This document shows, in pieces, positions 52,595-63,354 of a DNA stretch of 64,000 bases. A program made the position numbers and the translations under genes. How positions within the stretch are numbered: position 1 is the first letter of the stretch; the number at the start of each line of letters is the position of its first letter. A model generated the notes under the pieces. It was not told the DNA's origin, searched no databases, and saw only the letters and a list, made by a program, of their open reading frames with translations. This DNA is from Lachnospiraceae bacterium NSJ-143 (GTDB lineage Bacteria; Bacillota; Clostridia; Lachnospirales; Anaerotignaceae): contig JALIFM010000009.1 in the NCBI GenBank assembly GCA_022867625.1, positions 26,611-90,610 on the forward strand, written 5' to 3'.

Positions 52595-53767
52595 TTATTC
52601 CTTTATATTTTTCTGAACAAAAGTCCAAATCCTGTAAAGCGCCCTCTCAATATTTTCAATTGAATAAGCATATGAACATCTTACAAATCCCTCACCGCAT
52701 TCTCCAAATGCTGTTCCCGGCACAACCGCCACCTTTTCGTCAAAAAGCAGCCTTTCACAAAACTTATCGCTTGTCATTCCTGTTTTTTTAATGCACGGAA
52801 AAACATAAAAAGCTCCTCTCGGCTCAAAGCAGCTCAACCCCATCTGTCTGAACCCATCAACCATTACTCTGCGCCTCTCGTTATAAGCCTCCCTCATTAC
52901 AGCTATATCTTCTTCTCTCTGTTCGCTTGTGAGAGCCTCTATTCCAGCATACTGGCTTGGTGTAGGTGCGCACATGGCTATATACTGGTGTATTTTATTC
53001 ATATTAAATATCATTTCTTCAGGCCCGCACGCATAGCCAAGCCTCCAGCCAGTCATCGCAAAGGCTTTTGAAAAACCATTGAGCACTATAGTCCTCTCAT
53101 ACATTCCAGGAAGAGAAGCTATAGAAACGTGGTTTGTCTCATAGGTAAGCTCAGCGTAAATCTCATCACTTATCACAAGAATATCATGCTCTATTAATAC
53201 CTTTGAAATAGCTGCCAAATCGTCTATCTCCATAATAGCACCTGTTGGGTTATTAGGATACGGTAAAATAATAGCTTTTGTTTTCGGGGTAATTTTCTTT
53301 TCAATCTCCTCTGGTGTTACCTTAAAATCATTTTCCTCATATGTAACAACAGTCACAGGCACACCGCCACACATTGATACGCATGGCTTGTATGACACAT
53401 ACGACGGTTCAACAACAAGTATCTCATCTCCCGGGTTAATTATTGCCCTGAGCGATATGTCAATTCCCTCGCTTGCGCCAACTGTAACAACTATCTGATT
53501 TTCAGGGTCATATTTTATTGAGTATTTTTCATTGAGGTAGTCCGATATGGATTCCCTCAGCTCAATCATTCCAGTATTAGACGAATACGATGTAAGCCCC
53601 TTTTCCAGAGACGATATGGCTGCTTCCCGCACGTGCCACGGAGTTTCAAAATCCGGCTCGCCAACACCAAGAGATATTGCATTATCCATCATGTTTGCAA
53701 CATCAAAAAACTTCCTTATGCCCGAACTTGGCATATTCTTTATATTTTCAGACAAATATTTCTTCAT
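52595..53767 (-). CDS. Class I/II PLP aminotransferase
   Basis: 390 residues from ATG 53767 (GGAGATAA upstream; a TTG 15 nt earlier is less likely). AAT-I fold signatures: ISLGVGEPDFETP, LPYPNNPTGAIM, SDEIYAEL and the PLP lysine in NGFSKAFAMTGWRLGYACG (about residue 235). It resembles the aspartate/aromatic aminotransferase-like group (PatA/AraT-type) of Firmicutes. The exact amino-acid substrate cannot be told. The 244 nt upstream hold no feature I recognise. Confidence 0.88.
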   Translation of the reverse strand: MKKYLSENIKNMPSSGIRKFFDVANMMDNAISLGVGEPDFETPWHVREAAISSLEKGLTSYSSNTGMIELRESISDYLNEKYSIKYDPENQIVVTVGASEGIDISLRAIINPGDEILVVEPSYVSYKPCVSMCGGVPVTVVTYEENDFKVTPEEIEKKITPKTKAIILPYPNNPTGAIMEIDDLAAISKVLIEHDILVISDEIYAELTYETNHVSIASLPGMYERTIVLNGFSKAFAMTGWRLGYACGPEEMIFNMNKIHQYIAMCAPTPSQYAGIEALTSEQREEDIAVMREAYNERRRVMVDGFRQMGLSCFEPRGAFYVFPCIKKTGMTSDKFCERLLFDEKVAVVPGTAFGECGEGFVRCSYAYSIENIERALYRIWTFVQKNIKE

Positions 53768-54026
53768 AGCTATTATCTCCAATTAAATTTATTTATCAAA
53801 ACCGGCTCCATTGCCATCTGGTTTCAACTGCTTAATGTTTATAATAACACAAATACAGTGTTTTGTGATTAATTTTATTAAACTTATCCATTAAAATTAT
53901 TAATTAAAAAACCAGATTCCTGAACTTTTTTATATAAATCAGCTAAATAAAATCAGTATTTTTTATAATAACCAGCTTAAAAAAGAACAATAATAGCATA
54001 TATAACCATACTTAAGGAGATATGCT

Positions 54027-54299
54027 ATGAATGACAGGATATATAAATTTCACGCTGTAATCAAAAAAGTCCCAGATATTGACGGAGCTTATATTGAGAT
54101 TCCGTTTGACGTTAAAAGCGAATTTGGTAAAGGCCGTGTTAAGGTATCTGCCACATTTGACGGATACCCCTATAATGGTATTATAACACGCATGAAAACG
54201 CCATGCCATATTATAGGAATCAGAAAAGATATACGCTCGGCTATATCAAAACAGCCAGGTGATAATGTTTTTGTAACATTAAAAGAACGATGTGACTGA
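54027..54299 (+). CDS. DUF1905-domain small protein
   Basis: 90 residues. It matches the DUF1905 beta-barrel: [20 protein letters not shown] in part, [23 protein letters not shown] and the C-terminal [11 protein letters not shown]. The domain is often next to or fused with YdeI-type domains; its function is unknown. ATG with AAGGAGATA upstream. Confidence 0.85.
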   Translation: MNDRIYKFHAVIKKVPDIDGAYIEIPFDVKSEFGKGRVKVSATFDGYPYNGIITRMKTPCHIIGIRKDIRSAISKQPGDNVFVTLKERCD

Positions 54300-54305
54300 T
54301 AAATA

Positions 54306-54342
54306 AAAAAGGCTTCCAAAAACATTTCTTGGAAACCTTTTT
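54306..54342. terminator. Bidirectional terminator
   Basis: AAAAAGG-C-TTCCAA pairs with TTGGAA-A-CCTTTTT across a short loop between convergent genes, with one mismatch. Confidence 0.8.
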
Positions 54343-54361
54343 ATTTATTTAATTTAGTAAA

Positions 54362-56011
54362 TCACTGCTGTAAAGCCGCCAGTATCTGCGGAATAAGCTG
54401 TTTCTTTCTTGAAACCATTCCGGGTGCGAAAACCGTTTCGCCGTCATGCGATGTCTGATTTGTAGCCGCCTGAACAACTTCTTTTGCTCTTGCGCCTTTA
54501 AAAAGCAGTGTTGTAGACTCATCAATAATATTTGTAAGCATAAATATAAGCATGTCCGCACCGCCTTTAGAAAGCAGCTCGTCCATAAACTTACTAATCT
54601 CCGGCCTGATGCTCTCCAAGTCGCTGCTGTTCATTGACGTTATCTGCCCTACGCCAAAATCAACACCCGCAGCCTTAAACTTCTTAAAATCTGAATAGAA
54701 AATTTCCTCAGATGTTTTGGAAGCAAGGTCGCTTGCGGCCTTAAACATTTCCTCAGCATGTGCCTGAACCTCAATGCCGGCTATCTCAGCAAGCCTTAAA
54801 GCCGCCTCCCTGTCCTTGTCTGTGCAGGTAGGCGAACGGAACATTAAAGTATCCGACAAAATAGCAGAGCAGAGCAGACCAGCAATTGTAGGTTCAATCT
54901 CAACATTGTTTTCATTGTACATTTTATAAACTATGGTAGCTGTACAGCCTACAGGCTCATTCCTGAAAAATACAGGATTAATAGTCTCAATGTTTCCAAG
55001 GCGGTGATGGTCAATAATCTCCAGTATGTCTGCAAACTCAACGCCGTTTACAGCCTGATTCCTTTCATTGTGGTCAACAAGTATTATCTTTTTCTTTCCT
55101 GTATCAAGGAATGACCTTTTGGAAATCTGGCCCATATATTTTCCATTTTCATTTATAACAGGAAAATATCTGTGCCTGTTTTTAGCCATTGTCTCCTTTA
55201 CATCATTTGTAAAGTCATCAATACTGAATGTAAGAAGGTCCTTTGCAGACATAAAGTATTTTACAGGCATACTCTGGTCAATAAGCCTTGCTATTGTAAA
55301 AGTATCATATGGCGATGAAATAATTATACAGCCCTTTTCCTCAGCCCTTCTTTTAATAATAGGTGAAACTGTGCTGCTGGAACCAAGGACTATACACCTT
55401 ACTCCTTTTTCTATAGCAAAATACTGTGACTCAAATCTGTTTCCGAGTATAACAAGGTCGCCTTCAGAAAGGTACTCGTCCATCATATCAGGAGTATTGG
55501 CGCCTATAAACACCTTTCCGCTGCTGAAATGTCCGCTTATATCCCCTGCCACAACTTTTCCGTCAAGCGTGTCAACAATGTTTTTGAAAGATGTATTAGC
55601 CTTGGAAACAATAGTATTGTCATAAACATCCATATCAGATGAGGCTATGTCTCCTATTGATATAATGCCCTCAAGGTATCCGTCGTCAGTTGTAACAGCA
55701 AGAGTTACGGCTTCTTCTTTTTTCATTTTAAGATACGCTTCTTTAATAGAAATCTCGCCGCTTACACCCTCAACCTTTTTAAGCTCTATGTCACATACCC
55801 TTGTTCTTACATCGTCCACAAGCTGAGGATATTCAACCTTAAACCTGTTTAAAACATATTCAGTCTCTTTGTTTATATCCCCTGCCCTCATAGCCACATA
55901 TCCGCCGCCGTTAATAGCGTTTTTGAGGTTTGCGTAAGCAATAGCTGAACAGATTGAATCCGTATCCGGGTTTTTATGCCCCGTTACAATAATGTCATCT
56001 ATCTTTTTCAA
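54362..56011 (-). CDS. ppaC: Manganese-dependent inorganic pyrophosphatase with CBS and DRTGG domains
   Basis: 549 residues. The DHH phosphoesterase part is split by a regulatory insert. N-terminal VTGHKNPDTDSICSA, then CBS 1, a DRTGG domain and CBS 2 (about 70-300), then ILVDHNERNQ, IDHHRLGN (the DHH motif) and the DHHA2 domain to the C-terminus. CBS-PPases of Clostridia hydrolyse PPi and are regulated by adenine nucleotides bound to the CBS pair. TTG start. Cytoplasmic. Confidence 0.92.
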   Translation of the reverse strand: MKKIDDIIVTGHKNPDTDSICSAIAYANLKNAINGGGYVAMRAGDINKETEYVLNRFKVEYPQLVDDVRTRVCDIELKKVEGVSGEISIKEAYLKMKKEEAVTLAVTTDDGYLEGIISIGDIASSDMDVYDNTIVSKANTSFKNIVDTLDGKVVAGDISGHFSSGKVFIGANTPDMMDEYLSEGDLVILGNRFESQYFAIEKGVRCIVLGSSSTVSPIIKRRAEEKGCIIISSPYDTFTIARLIDQSMPVKYFMSAKDLLTFSIDDFTNDVKETMAKNRHRYFPVINENGKYMGQISKRSFLDTGKKKIILVDHNERNQAVNGVEFADILEIIDHHRLGNIETINPVFFRNEPVGCTATIVYKMYNENNVEIEPTIAGLLCSAILSDTLMFRSPTCTDKDREAALRLAEIAGIEVQAHAEEMFKAASDLASKTSEEIFYSDFKKFKAAGVDFGVGQITSMNSSDLESIRPEISKFMDELLSKGGADMLIFMLTNIIDESTTLLFKGARAKEVVQAATNQTSHDGETVFAPGMVSRKKQLIPQILAALQQ

Positions 56012-56117
56012 TTAAAAAACCCCTATCTGTAAAAATTTTGGTATTAATATTGATATAGTTTTGATACTGATATTTTAAAACAAATTATGGCAAAAGTCTA
56101 CACAAAACTATAAAAAA

Positions 56118-56153
56118 CAGACATCTTCCATACAACTGCACAGAAGATGCCTG
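56118..56153 (-). terminator. Terminator of gapA
   Basis: CAGACATCTTC pairs with GAAGATGCCTG (one mismatch) around a 14-nt loop; the minus strand ends in six T. It lies 15 nt beyond the gapA stop. Confidence 0.75.
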
Positions 56154-56167
56154 GTTTATAAAAGCTC

Positions 56168-57211
<1,044 letters not shown>

Positions 57212-57258
57212 TTATTTTAAACCATTAACACATCTTTAATTCATAATCAGTAAAAATA

Positions 57259-57357
57259 TTAATTTTCTCCGCGTACTAAGCTTACAATTGAAAACGCAAG
57301 AAGTACAGCTGATACCGCCAATGAAACACAGCTCAAAACTAATGTTATAACCTTCAT
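57259..57357 (-). CDS. 32-residue hydrophobic microprotein
   Basis: ATG to TAA, 32 residues: MKVITLVLSCVSLAVSAVLL, then AFSIVSLVRGEN. AGGAGGAATAAGC precedes the ATG, a very good ribosome binding site. One membrane helix with a charged C-terminal end, so probably a single-pass membrane peptide. It lies 15 nt after purL and 83 nt before gapA. I do not know its function. Confidence 0.65.
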   Translation of the reverse strand: MKVITLVLSCVSLAVSAVLLAFSIVSLVRGEN

Positions 57358-57372
57358 GCTTATTCCTCCTGT

Positions 57373-60300
57373 TTATCTAAAATAATCTACACCGGAAACA
57401 AATATTTTCTGGTCATTTTCGCCTACAGCATTTTTATACAGACCGTTTCCAATACGCTCAGAATGGCACATCTTGCCAAACACGCGTCCGTCTGGGCTTG
57501 TAATACCCTCAACGGCCATCATAGAGCCGTTTGGATTAAACCTTATATCATATGTCGCGTTGCCGTTATTGTCTACATACTGTGTTGCTATCTGCCCGTT
57601 TGATGCAAGCTCATCAATTTTTTCTTTAGGCGCTACAAACCTGCCCTCACCATGCGACACAGGCACGGTATAGACTTCTCCAGGGTTTGTTGCCCAAAGC
57701 CAAGGTGATAAGTTCGACACTATTTTGGTATCCACAAGGCAGGATACATGCCTTCCTATTGAGTTGAATGTGAGTGTTGGGCTTTCCTCGTCAAGGTCTC
57801 TTATCTCTCCGTAAGGCAGCAGCCCAAGCTTTATGAGCGCCTGAAAACCATTGCATATTCCAAGCATGAGTCCGTCACGGTTTTTAAGCAAATCCATAAC
57901 AGCCTCTTTAACCGCTGGATTTCTGAATACAGCCGCAATAAACTTGCCTGAACCGTCTGGTTCGTCACCAGCGCTGAAGCCGCCCGGTATCATAATTATC
58001 TGCGATTTTTTAATTTCTGATACCATTTTTTCGATTGACGCTTCAAGCATAGGAACAGTCATGTTGGCAATTACCTGCGTATTTACATCGGCGCCGGCTT
58101 TTTCAAAAGCTCTTGCAGTATCATATTCGCAGTTTGTTCCCGGAAATACAGGTATATATACCTTAGGTCTGGCAATCTTTACAGACGGCCTGTCAGACTT
58201 TCTGCTTTCATAAGGCTTAATCTCAGGTTTCCCATTCTGTCCGGAAGGCGCCTTTGTTGGGAATACCTTCTCTAAAGGTTCCTGCCAGCAGCTTATCATC
58301 TCGTCAATATCAATATCAATATCTTTTATCGAAACAACCTGTTCTTTAATTGTCTCACCAAGTATTATTGCGTCAAGCCCCATAAAATCAATTACCTTAG
58401 CGTTGGCAATCTCAAGTATAAATGAGCCGTACTCAGGCTTAAAGAGCGTTTCAATCCTTATTTCATCGTCAAATTCAAAACCTATTCCGTTTCCAAATGA
58501 CATCTTGCTTATAGCTTCCGCTATGCCTCCGCCTCTTACAGTATGGGCTGAAACACAAATTCCGTTTTCTATAAGTCCGTTTACGAATGCAAACATTTTT
58601 CTGAGATATTCATAATCTGGAAGGCTGTATTTGTCCTTTTTCATAGGAAGGTATACAACTGTGTTACCAACTTCTTTAAATTCAGGCGATATAATATTGT
58701 CAGCCTTAGCTACATCTACTGCAAATGAAACAAGTGTAGGCGGCACGTGTATGTCCATAAATGTACCGGACATACTGTCCTTACCGCCTATAGCAGCTAC
58801 GCCAAGCTCAATCTGTGCCTTGTAGGCTCCTATAAGCGCCGCAAATGGCTTGCCCCACTTTACAGGGTCGTTTCCTAATTTTTCAAAATACTCCTGGAAT
58901 GTAAGCCTGATATTTTCTGCCTTTCCTCCAGCAGCAACTATTTTTGCCACAGACTCAACTACAGCGTAAACAGCACCATGGAAAGGTGACCAGCTGGAAA
59001 TATCCGGATTAAACCCAAATGACATAAGAGTAGCCGTATTTGTCTCGCCTTTAATCAGCGGAACCTTAGCTGCCATTACCTCCGGAGGCGTAAGCTGTCT
59101 TTTGCCGCCAAAAGGCATTAGTACTGTAGACGCGCCTATTGTGGAATCGAACCTCTCAACAAGGCCCTTCTGGCTGGCAACATTGAGCCTTGACAAATTA
59201 TCAAGCCACGCTTTTTTCAAATTTTCATTTATTAAATCCTTATCAACACATGTTTTGTCAAAAAACACTCCGCCCTCAGGCATTTTTACCACTACGTCGG
59301 TTTTCTGCTTAACACCATTTGTGTCAAGAAAATCTCTTGATATATCAACTACCGGTTTTCCTCGCCAGTTGAGGACAAGCCTTCTGTCGTCTGTAACAGT
59401 GGCTACAGCCGTAGCCTCAAGGTTCTCCTCGTTAGCACACTTAATAAATTTATCCCTGTTCTCTGCGGCAATAACAACTGCCATTCTTTCCTGTGATTCA
59501 GATATCGCAAGCTCTGTACCGTCTAAGCCTTCATATTTTTTAGGCACAAGGTCAAGGTCAATATCAAGGCCGTCCGCCAATTCGCCTATAGCTACAGATA
59601 CTCCGCCTGCACCAAAATCGTTGCAGCGCTTAATCATCCTGCTGACATCAGGATTTCTGAAAAGCCTCTGAAGCTTTCTCTCAGTAGGAGGATTGCCCTT
59701 TTGAACCTCAGCGCCGCAAGTTTCTATAGACTCAACCGTATGCTCTTTTGACGAGCCTGTAGCTCCGCCGCAGCCGTCACGTCCAGTCCTTCCGCCTACA
59801 AGTACAACCACATCTCCGGCCTCCGGAATCTGCCTTACTACATTTTCTTTTTTGGCCGCAGCTATAACTGCGCCAATTTCCATACGCTTAGCCACATAAT
59901 CCGGGTGATATATTTCCACAACCTGCCCGGTTGAAAGACCTATCTGGTTTCCATACGAGCTGTAGCCCCTTGCCGCCTCAGTTACAATTTTCCTCTGAGG
60001 TAGCTTTCCTTTTATTGTATCCTCAACACTTGTCCTTGGGTCAGCTGCTCCTGTTACTCGCATAGCCTGATAAACGTAAGCCCTGCCTGAAAGCGGGTCT
60101 CTTATAGCGCCTCCAAGACATGTAGCCGCGCCGCCGAAAGGCTCAATTTCAGTAGGGTGGTTATGAGTCTCATTCTTAAACATTATGAGCCACTCTTCCT
60201 CAACACCGTCCACATCTACAGGAACAACAATAGAGCAGGCATTAATCTCATCGCTCTGGTCCATATTGTCAAGTATTCCTCTCTGCCTGAGGACTTTCAT

Positions 60301-61140
60301 TCCAAGCACCGCTATGTCCATAAGGCACTGGTCTTTATCTGTTCTTTCTTTGTAAACCTCTTTTCTGCCCTCAAGATACAAATCATACGCACTTTTGATT
60401 GGCTCAGAATATGAACCTTCTTCAATATCTACATTCTCTATCTTAGTCTGGAAAGTAGTGTGCCTGCAATGGTCGGACCAATAAGTATCAATAACCCTTA
60501 TCTCAGTCATGGTAGGATTTCTTTTTTCAGTATCTCTAAAATACTCCCTACAGAATATCATATCTTCAAGGCTCATTGCAGTTTCAAGATTTTCCCTGAG
60601 CCCAGCAATTTCGCTGTCGCTCATGTCAATAAAGCCTTCTATTGTTTTTACATCCTCCGGGTAATCCATAACCATCGCCAATGTTTCCGGCTTTTCAAGT
60701 GCAGCCTCACGTGAATCAACCGGGTTTATGCAGTATTCCTTTATTTTACAGAAATCAGCATCGGTTATATCGCCTTCCAACACATATATCTTGGCTACTG
60801 ATATCTCCGGCCTTTCCTTCTGGGATATTATCTGAATACACTGCATAGCTGAGTCTGCCCTCTGGTCATATTGTCCAGGAAGATACTCAACGGCAAATAC
60901 CCTGTTTGAACCAAAATCATAGTTTTCCTCAAAAACCATGTCAACAGGCGGCTCAGAAAATATAGTCGTTTTAGCCGTCTCAAAATCCCTGTCAGATATA
61001 CCTTCAACATCATATCTGTTCAGTATTTTCACATTTTTAAGGCCATTAATACCAAGATTAATTTTGATGTCGTTAAACAGACTTGCCGCCTCAATGTCAC
61101 AGCCTTGCTTTTTCTCTACATAAAGACGCTTAATATTCAT
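57373..61140 (-). CDS. purL: Phosphoribosylformylglycinamidine synthase (single-chain)
   Basis: 1255 residues, the long single-chain form that also carries the glutaminase. FGAR-AT domains include TYWSDHCRHTTF, KNETHNHPTEIEPFGGAATCLGG in part and the second half VGGRTGRDGCGGATGSS. The C-terminal class I glutaminase (about 985-1255) has IPGGFSAGDEP, the nucleophile Cys in GICNGFQALI and HGEGRF. It makes FGAM from FGAR, glutamine and ATP in purine synthesis. ATG with AAAAAGGGGAAAG upstream. Confidence 0.96.
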   Translation of the reverse strand: MNIKRLYVEKKQGCDIEAASLFNDIKINLGINGLKNVKILNRYDVEGISDRDFETAKTTIFSEPPVDMVFEENYDFGSNRVFAVEYLPGQYDQRADSAMQCIQIISQKERPEISVAKIYVLEGDITDADFCKIKEYCINPVDSREAALEKPETLAMVMDYPEDVKTIEGFIDMSDSEIAGLRENLETAMSLEDMIFCREYFRDTEKRNPTMTEIRVIDTYWSDHCRHTTFQTKIENVDIEEGSYSEPIKSAYDLYLEGRKEVYKERTDKDQCLMDIAVLGMKVLRQRGILDNMDQSDEINACSIVVPVDVDGVEEEWLIMFKNETHNHPTEIEPFGGAATCLGGAIRDPLSGRAYVYQAMRVTGAADPRTSVEDTIKGKLPQRKIVTEAARGYSSYGNQIGLSTGQVVEIYHPDYVAKRMEIGAVIAAAKKENVVRQIPEAGDVVVLVGGRTGRDGCGGATGSSKEHTVESIETCGAEVQKGNPPTERKLQRLFRNPDVSRMIKRCNDFGAGGVSVAIGELADGLDIDLDLVPKKYEGLDGTELAISESQERMAVVIAAENRDKFIKCANEENLEATAVATVTDDRRLVLNWRGKPVVDISRDFLDTNGVKQKTDVVVKMPEGGVFFDKTCVDKDLINENLKKAWLDNLSRLNVASQKGLVERFDSTIGASTVLMPFGGKRQLTPPEVMAAKVPLIKGETNTATLMSFGFNPDISSWSPFHGAVYAVVESVAKIVAAGGKAENIRLTFQEYFEKLGNDPVKWGKPFAALIGAYKAQIELGVAAIGGKDSMSGTFMDIHVPPTLVSFAVDVAKADNIISPEFKEVGNTVVYLPMKKDKYSLPDYEYLRKMFAFVNGLIENGICVSAHTVRGGGIAEAISKMSFGNGIGFEFDDEIRIETLFKPEYGSFILEIANAKVIDFMGLDAIILGETIKEQVVSIKDIDIDIDEMISCWQEPLEKVFPTKAPSGQNGKPEIKPYESRKSDRPSVKIARPKVYIPVFPGTNCEYDTARAFEKAGADVNTQVIANMTVPMLEASIEKMVSEIKKSQIIMIPGGFSAGDEPDGSGKFIAAVFRNPAVKEAVMDLLKNRDGLMLGICNGFQALIKLGLLPYGEIRDLDEESPTLTFNSIGRHVSCLVDTKIVSNLSPWLWATNPGEVYTVPVSHGEGRFVAPKEKIDELASNGQIATQYVDNNGNATYDIRFNPNGSMMAVEGITSPDGRVFGKMCHSERIGNGLYKNAVGENDQKIFVSGVDYFR

Positions 61141-61178
61141 ATTTCTTTCCCCTTTTTCAGTAACATAAAGATATAATA

Positions 61179-61208
61179 ATATTATCCGGCTAAAAATTTA
61201 TTTGGCAA
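61179..61208 (-). promoter_or_regulatory. Promoter for purL
   Basis: On the minus strand: TTGCCA, 18-nt spacer, TAATAT, about 40 nt before the purL start. Confidence 0.5.
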
Positions 61209-61510
61209 CAGTTTCCGGCAATTTAAATAACCTTATATACACCTATGCTGTCACCAAATTAAACCGCCATTTTACCATAAACCCATTAAATTAATGGTAT
61301 TATTTTACCACTTAATACAAAATATGTAAAATCATTATGGTTATTTGCGCTTTAAAAATATCCATAAAAAATAATGGCACAAAAATGGTATTTGTATCAA
61401 AATTCACTAAGCATTTTCATATATTACAAAGGTTTTATTTCTTTGTTTAAAATGAAATTATTATATAATTTTAATTTTTACTGTTTTTTAACTCACATCT
61501 TCAAAAAAAC
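61209..61510. other. A/T-rich intergenic region with repeated ACCAT/ATGGT words
   Basis: Most of the 443-nt gap 61141-61583 between divergent purL and the zinc-ribbon gene. It holds a palindrome CCATTAA-A-TTAATGG (61283-61297) and several nearby TTTTACCA/ATGGTATT words (61270-61400). No ORF with an RBS, tRNA or recognised riboswitch was found. Possibly operator sites. Confidence 0.4.
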
Positions 61511-61516
61511 ATAATA

Positions 61517-61545
61517 TTGTCTTGTTAATAATCAAAATCTATGCT
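61517..61545 (+). promoter_or_regulatory. Promoter for the zinc-ribbon gene
   Basis: TTGTCT, 17-nt spacer, TATGCT, about 38 nt before the ATG. Confidence 0.5.
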
Positions 61546-61583
61546 AACTTAAAACTAAGAGATTATATTCAGGAGGATAAATT

Positions 61584-61952
61584 ATGTTTTTCTTTATTGC
61601 AGTTCTTCCCATAAAAAAGTTGATACCATATAACTTGAATGGGATATGTAAACACTGCGGAAATGTTTGTAATTATGAAATTATAATGACAGCAAACTGC
61701 CTCAGCATATTTTTCATCCCAATATTTAAATGGGGAAAACAATATTTTGTAAGAAACAGCTGCTGCGGCGCACTTTTCAGCTTGGACAAATCCGTAGGCA
61801 ATGCAATTGCTGACGGCGAAAATATAGCTATAACTGATGCAAGCCTTACTTTGATAGACGAAGATTTCAGTAAGGTCGGCACCTGCCCGTACTGCGGAAA
61901 CGAGATAAACGAGGACTTTGAATACTGTCCCAAATGCGGTAAAAAACTTTGA
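61584..61952 (+). CDS. Zinc-ribbon protein
   Basis: 122 residues. An N-terminal CKHCGN and a later CC pair give one possible metal site, and the C-terminus (TCPYCGNEINEDFEYCPKCGKKL in part: CPYCG and CPKCG) is a clear second zinc ribbon. A moderately hydrophobic first third (SIFFIPIFKWGKQYFV) may contact a membrane. Function unknown; such proteins are common in Clostridia. ATG with AGGAGG upstream. Confidence 0.85.
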   Translation: MFFFIAVLPIKKLIPYNLNGICKHCGNVCNYEIIMTANCLSIFFIPIFKWGKQYFVRNSCCGALFSLDKSVGNAIADGENIAITDASLTLIDEDFSKVGTCPYCGNEINEDFEYCPKCGKKL

Positions 61953-61959
61953 AACTGCC

Positions 61960-61993
61960 ACTCTGTACGCTGATATAATTCAGTGTACAGAGT
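61960..61993. repeat. Hairpin between convergent genes
   Basis: ACTCTGTAC-G-CTGA pairs with TCAG-T-GTACAGAGT around a TATAAT loop. There is no good T-run on either strand, so a terminator role is unsure. Confidence 0.55.
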
Positions 61994-62001
61994 AAATATG
62001 T

Positions 62002-62595
62002 TTAAAGTTTTTCACTTAATATTTCTGCTTCTTTTTTAGCTGTATTCATAATTTCTTCTATGTTATTCCCGATTATATCAAGACCTTCAGCACTTAAAAA
62101 ATATGTGTCCTTTATACCCATAAATTCAAAAAGGCCTTTAGTATAATCGTAACCAAAATTTTTATCTCCAATAAATCCTCCAGCTGTAGTAATATATACA
62201 GCTTTTTTTGCAGAACAAAGTCCCTTTGGTGTTCCATCTTTTTCATATTTAAACGTTATGCCGCATACCGAAACATGCTCATAAAACACCTTTAAAGCAG
62301 CAGGAAACGCCATATCCCAGTATGGAGCCGCAACAATAATAGTGTCTGCCTTTGAAAATTCCTCTGCAAGCTTTATAAGCTTATCCGATTTTCCTTCAGC
62401 TACCTCTTTGTCCCTATCCTCAACCATCTCCTTAGTAAATGGTTGAAGCCCCAAATCCGCAAGCATTAGCTCTTTCAAAACACTGTCTTTTTTCCCCGCC
62501 ATATATTTTTTAATAAAAAAACTGCTTAAGTCATAAGTTCTTGAATCTTTTTTGCCTCTCAGGCAGGAATTAACAAATAAAACATTTTCAGGCAT
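62002..62595 (-). CDS. FMN-dependent NADH reductase (AzoR/flavodoxin_2 family)
   Basis: 197 residues with a flavodoxin-like fold: FVNSCLRGKKDSRTYDLS at the FMN phosphate loop, VAAPYWDMAFPAALKVFYEH and ITTAGGFIG at the flavin edge. Family members reduce azo compounds or quinones with NAD(P)H. ATG with GGAGGGAG upstream, 16 nt after the SRAP gene, so they are probably co-transcribed. Confidence 0.88.
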   Translation of the reverse strand: MPENVLFVNSCLRGKKDSRTYDLSSFFIKKYMAGKKDSVLKELMLADLGLQPFTKEMVEDRDKEVAEGKSDKLIKLAEEFSKADTIIVAAPYWDMAFPAALKVFYEHVSVCGITFKYEKDGTPKGLCSAKKAVYITTAGGFIGDKNFGYDYTKGLFEFMGIKDTYFLSAEGLDIIGNNIEEIMNTAKKEAEILSEKL

Positions 62596-62611
62596 AGTAT
62601 GCTCCCTCCAT

Positions 62612-63196
62612 CTAAAAAAGCCTAATTTGCTCGTAGTCAGTTTTTCTGTCCAATTCTATCGGCTTTTGATTCAATACCTTTTCAAAAGCATTTCCGTTGT
62701 TAAGCCATTGGTTAAGTTGGCTGTTTTCAATTATCAAAGGCATTCGGACATGCACTGACTCTACTGAGTCGTTTGCAGAAGTTGTAATAACCGCAAATCT
62801 ATCTTCATAACCATCAGTTTCATAAATACCCGCCATATAAAGCGGTTTGCTGTCTTTTCTAAAAAACTTTGATTTTTCTCCGTTACTGCTCCATTCATAA
62901 AATCCCGAAGCAGGGATTACACATCGTCTGCTGTGCACAGCATTTACAAAAGTTCTCTTTAATAATGCCGTTTCTGCCCTTATATTAATAAGCAAAGCTG
63001 GTGAACAACTTATCTTAAAGCCCCATTTTAACGGAATTGCAGTAATGGATTCTTCTTTCTTATAAAGGACACATGCCATTTGAGACGGGTAAATATCCTC
63101 TGAGTCAAAAATCTCAGTAAATTCGGTATCAAAGCAAATAGCTGAATACTTGACAAAATCAATAATTTCTGGTCCAACAAAAAATCTTCCGCACAA
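62612..63196 (-). CDS. SRAP-domain abasic-site protection protein (YedK/HMCES type)
   Basis: 194 residues from TTG 63196. This start places Cys at position 2 (MCGRFF), which SRAP proteins need as the nucleophile that crosslinks abasic sites in single-stranded DNA; an ATG 15 nt upstream would bury it, and GGAGG lies 7 nt before the TTG. Other SRAP residues: INIRAET, the Glu in ASGFYEW and His in HVRMP. It protects abasic DNA at replication forks. Confidence 0.92.
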   Translation of the reverse strand: MCGRFFVGPEIIDFVKYSAICFDTEFTEIFDSEDIYPSQMACVLYKKEESITAIPLKWGFKISCSPALLINIRAETALLKRTFVNAVHSRRCVIPASGFYEWSSNGEKSKFFRKDSKPLYMAGIYETDGYEDRFAVITTSANDSVESVHVRMPLIIENSQLNQWLNNGNAFEKVLNQKPIELDRKTDYEQIRLF

Positions 63197-63354
63197 AATA
63201 TCAACCTCCATAGCACTCTATTTTTTATTGTACCCTATTTTTATAATTAAATCTATGAGAAAGATAGTAATATATAAAAAAATAAACCTGATATTTTCAG
63301 GTTAAACTTAAAAGCTATGTTTCTTAATGTATGTCTCCTAAAAATAAAAAAATA

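Noticed and set aside
61141-61583. Purine riboswitch or other aptamer before purL
   Set aside because: I found none of the conserved purine aptamer segments; the leader from the predicted promoter is only about 30 nt.
61960-61993. Intrinsic terminator for the zinc-ribbon gene
   Set aside because: The stem is good but has no T-run on either strand, so I list it only as a hairpin.
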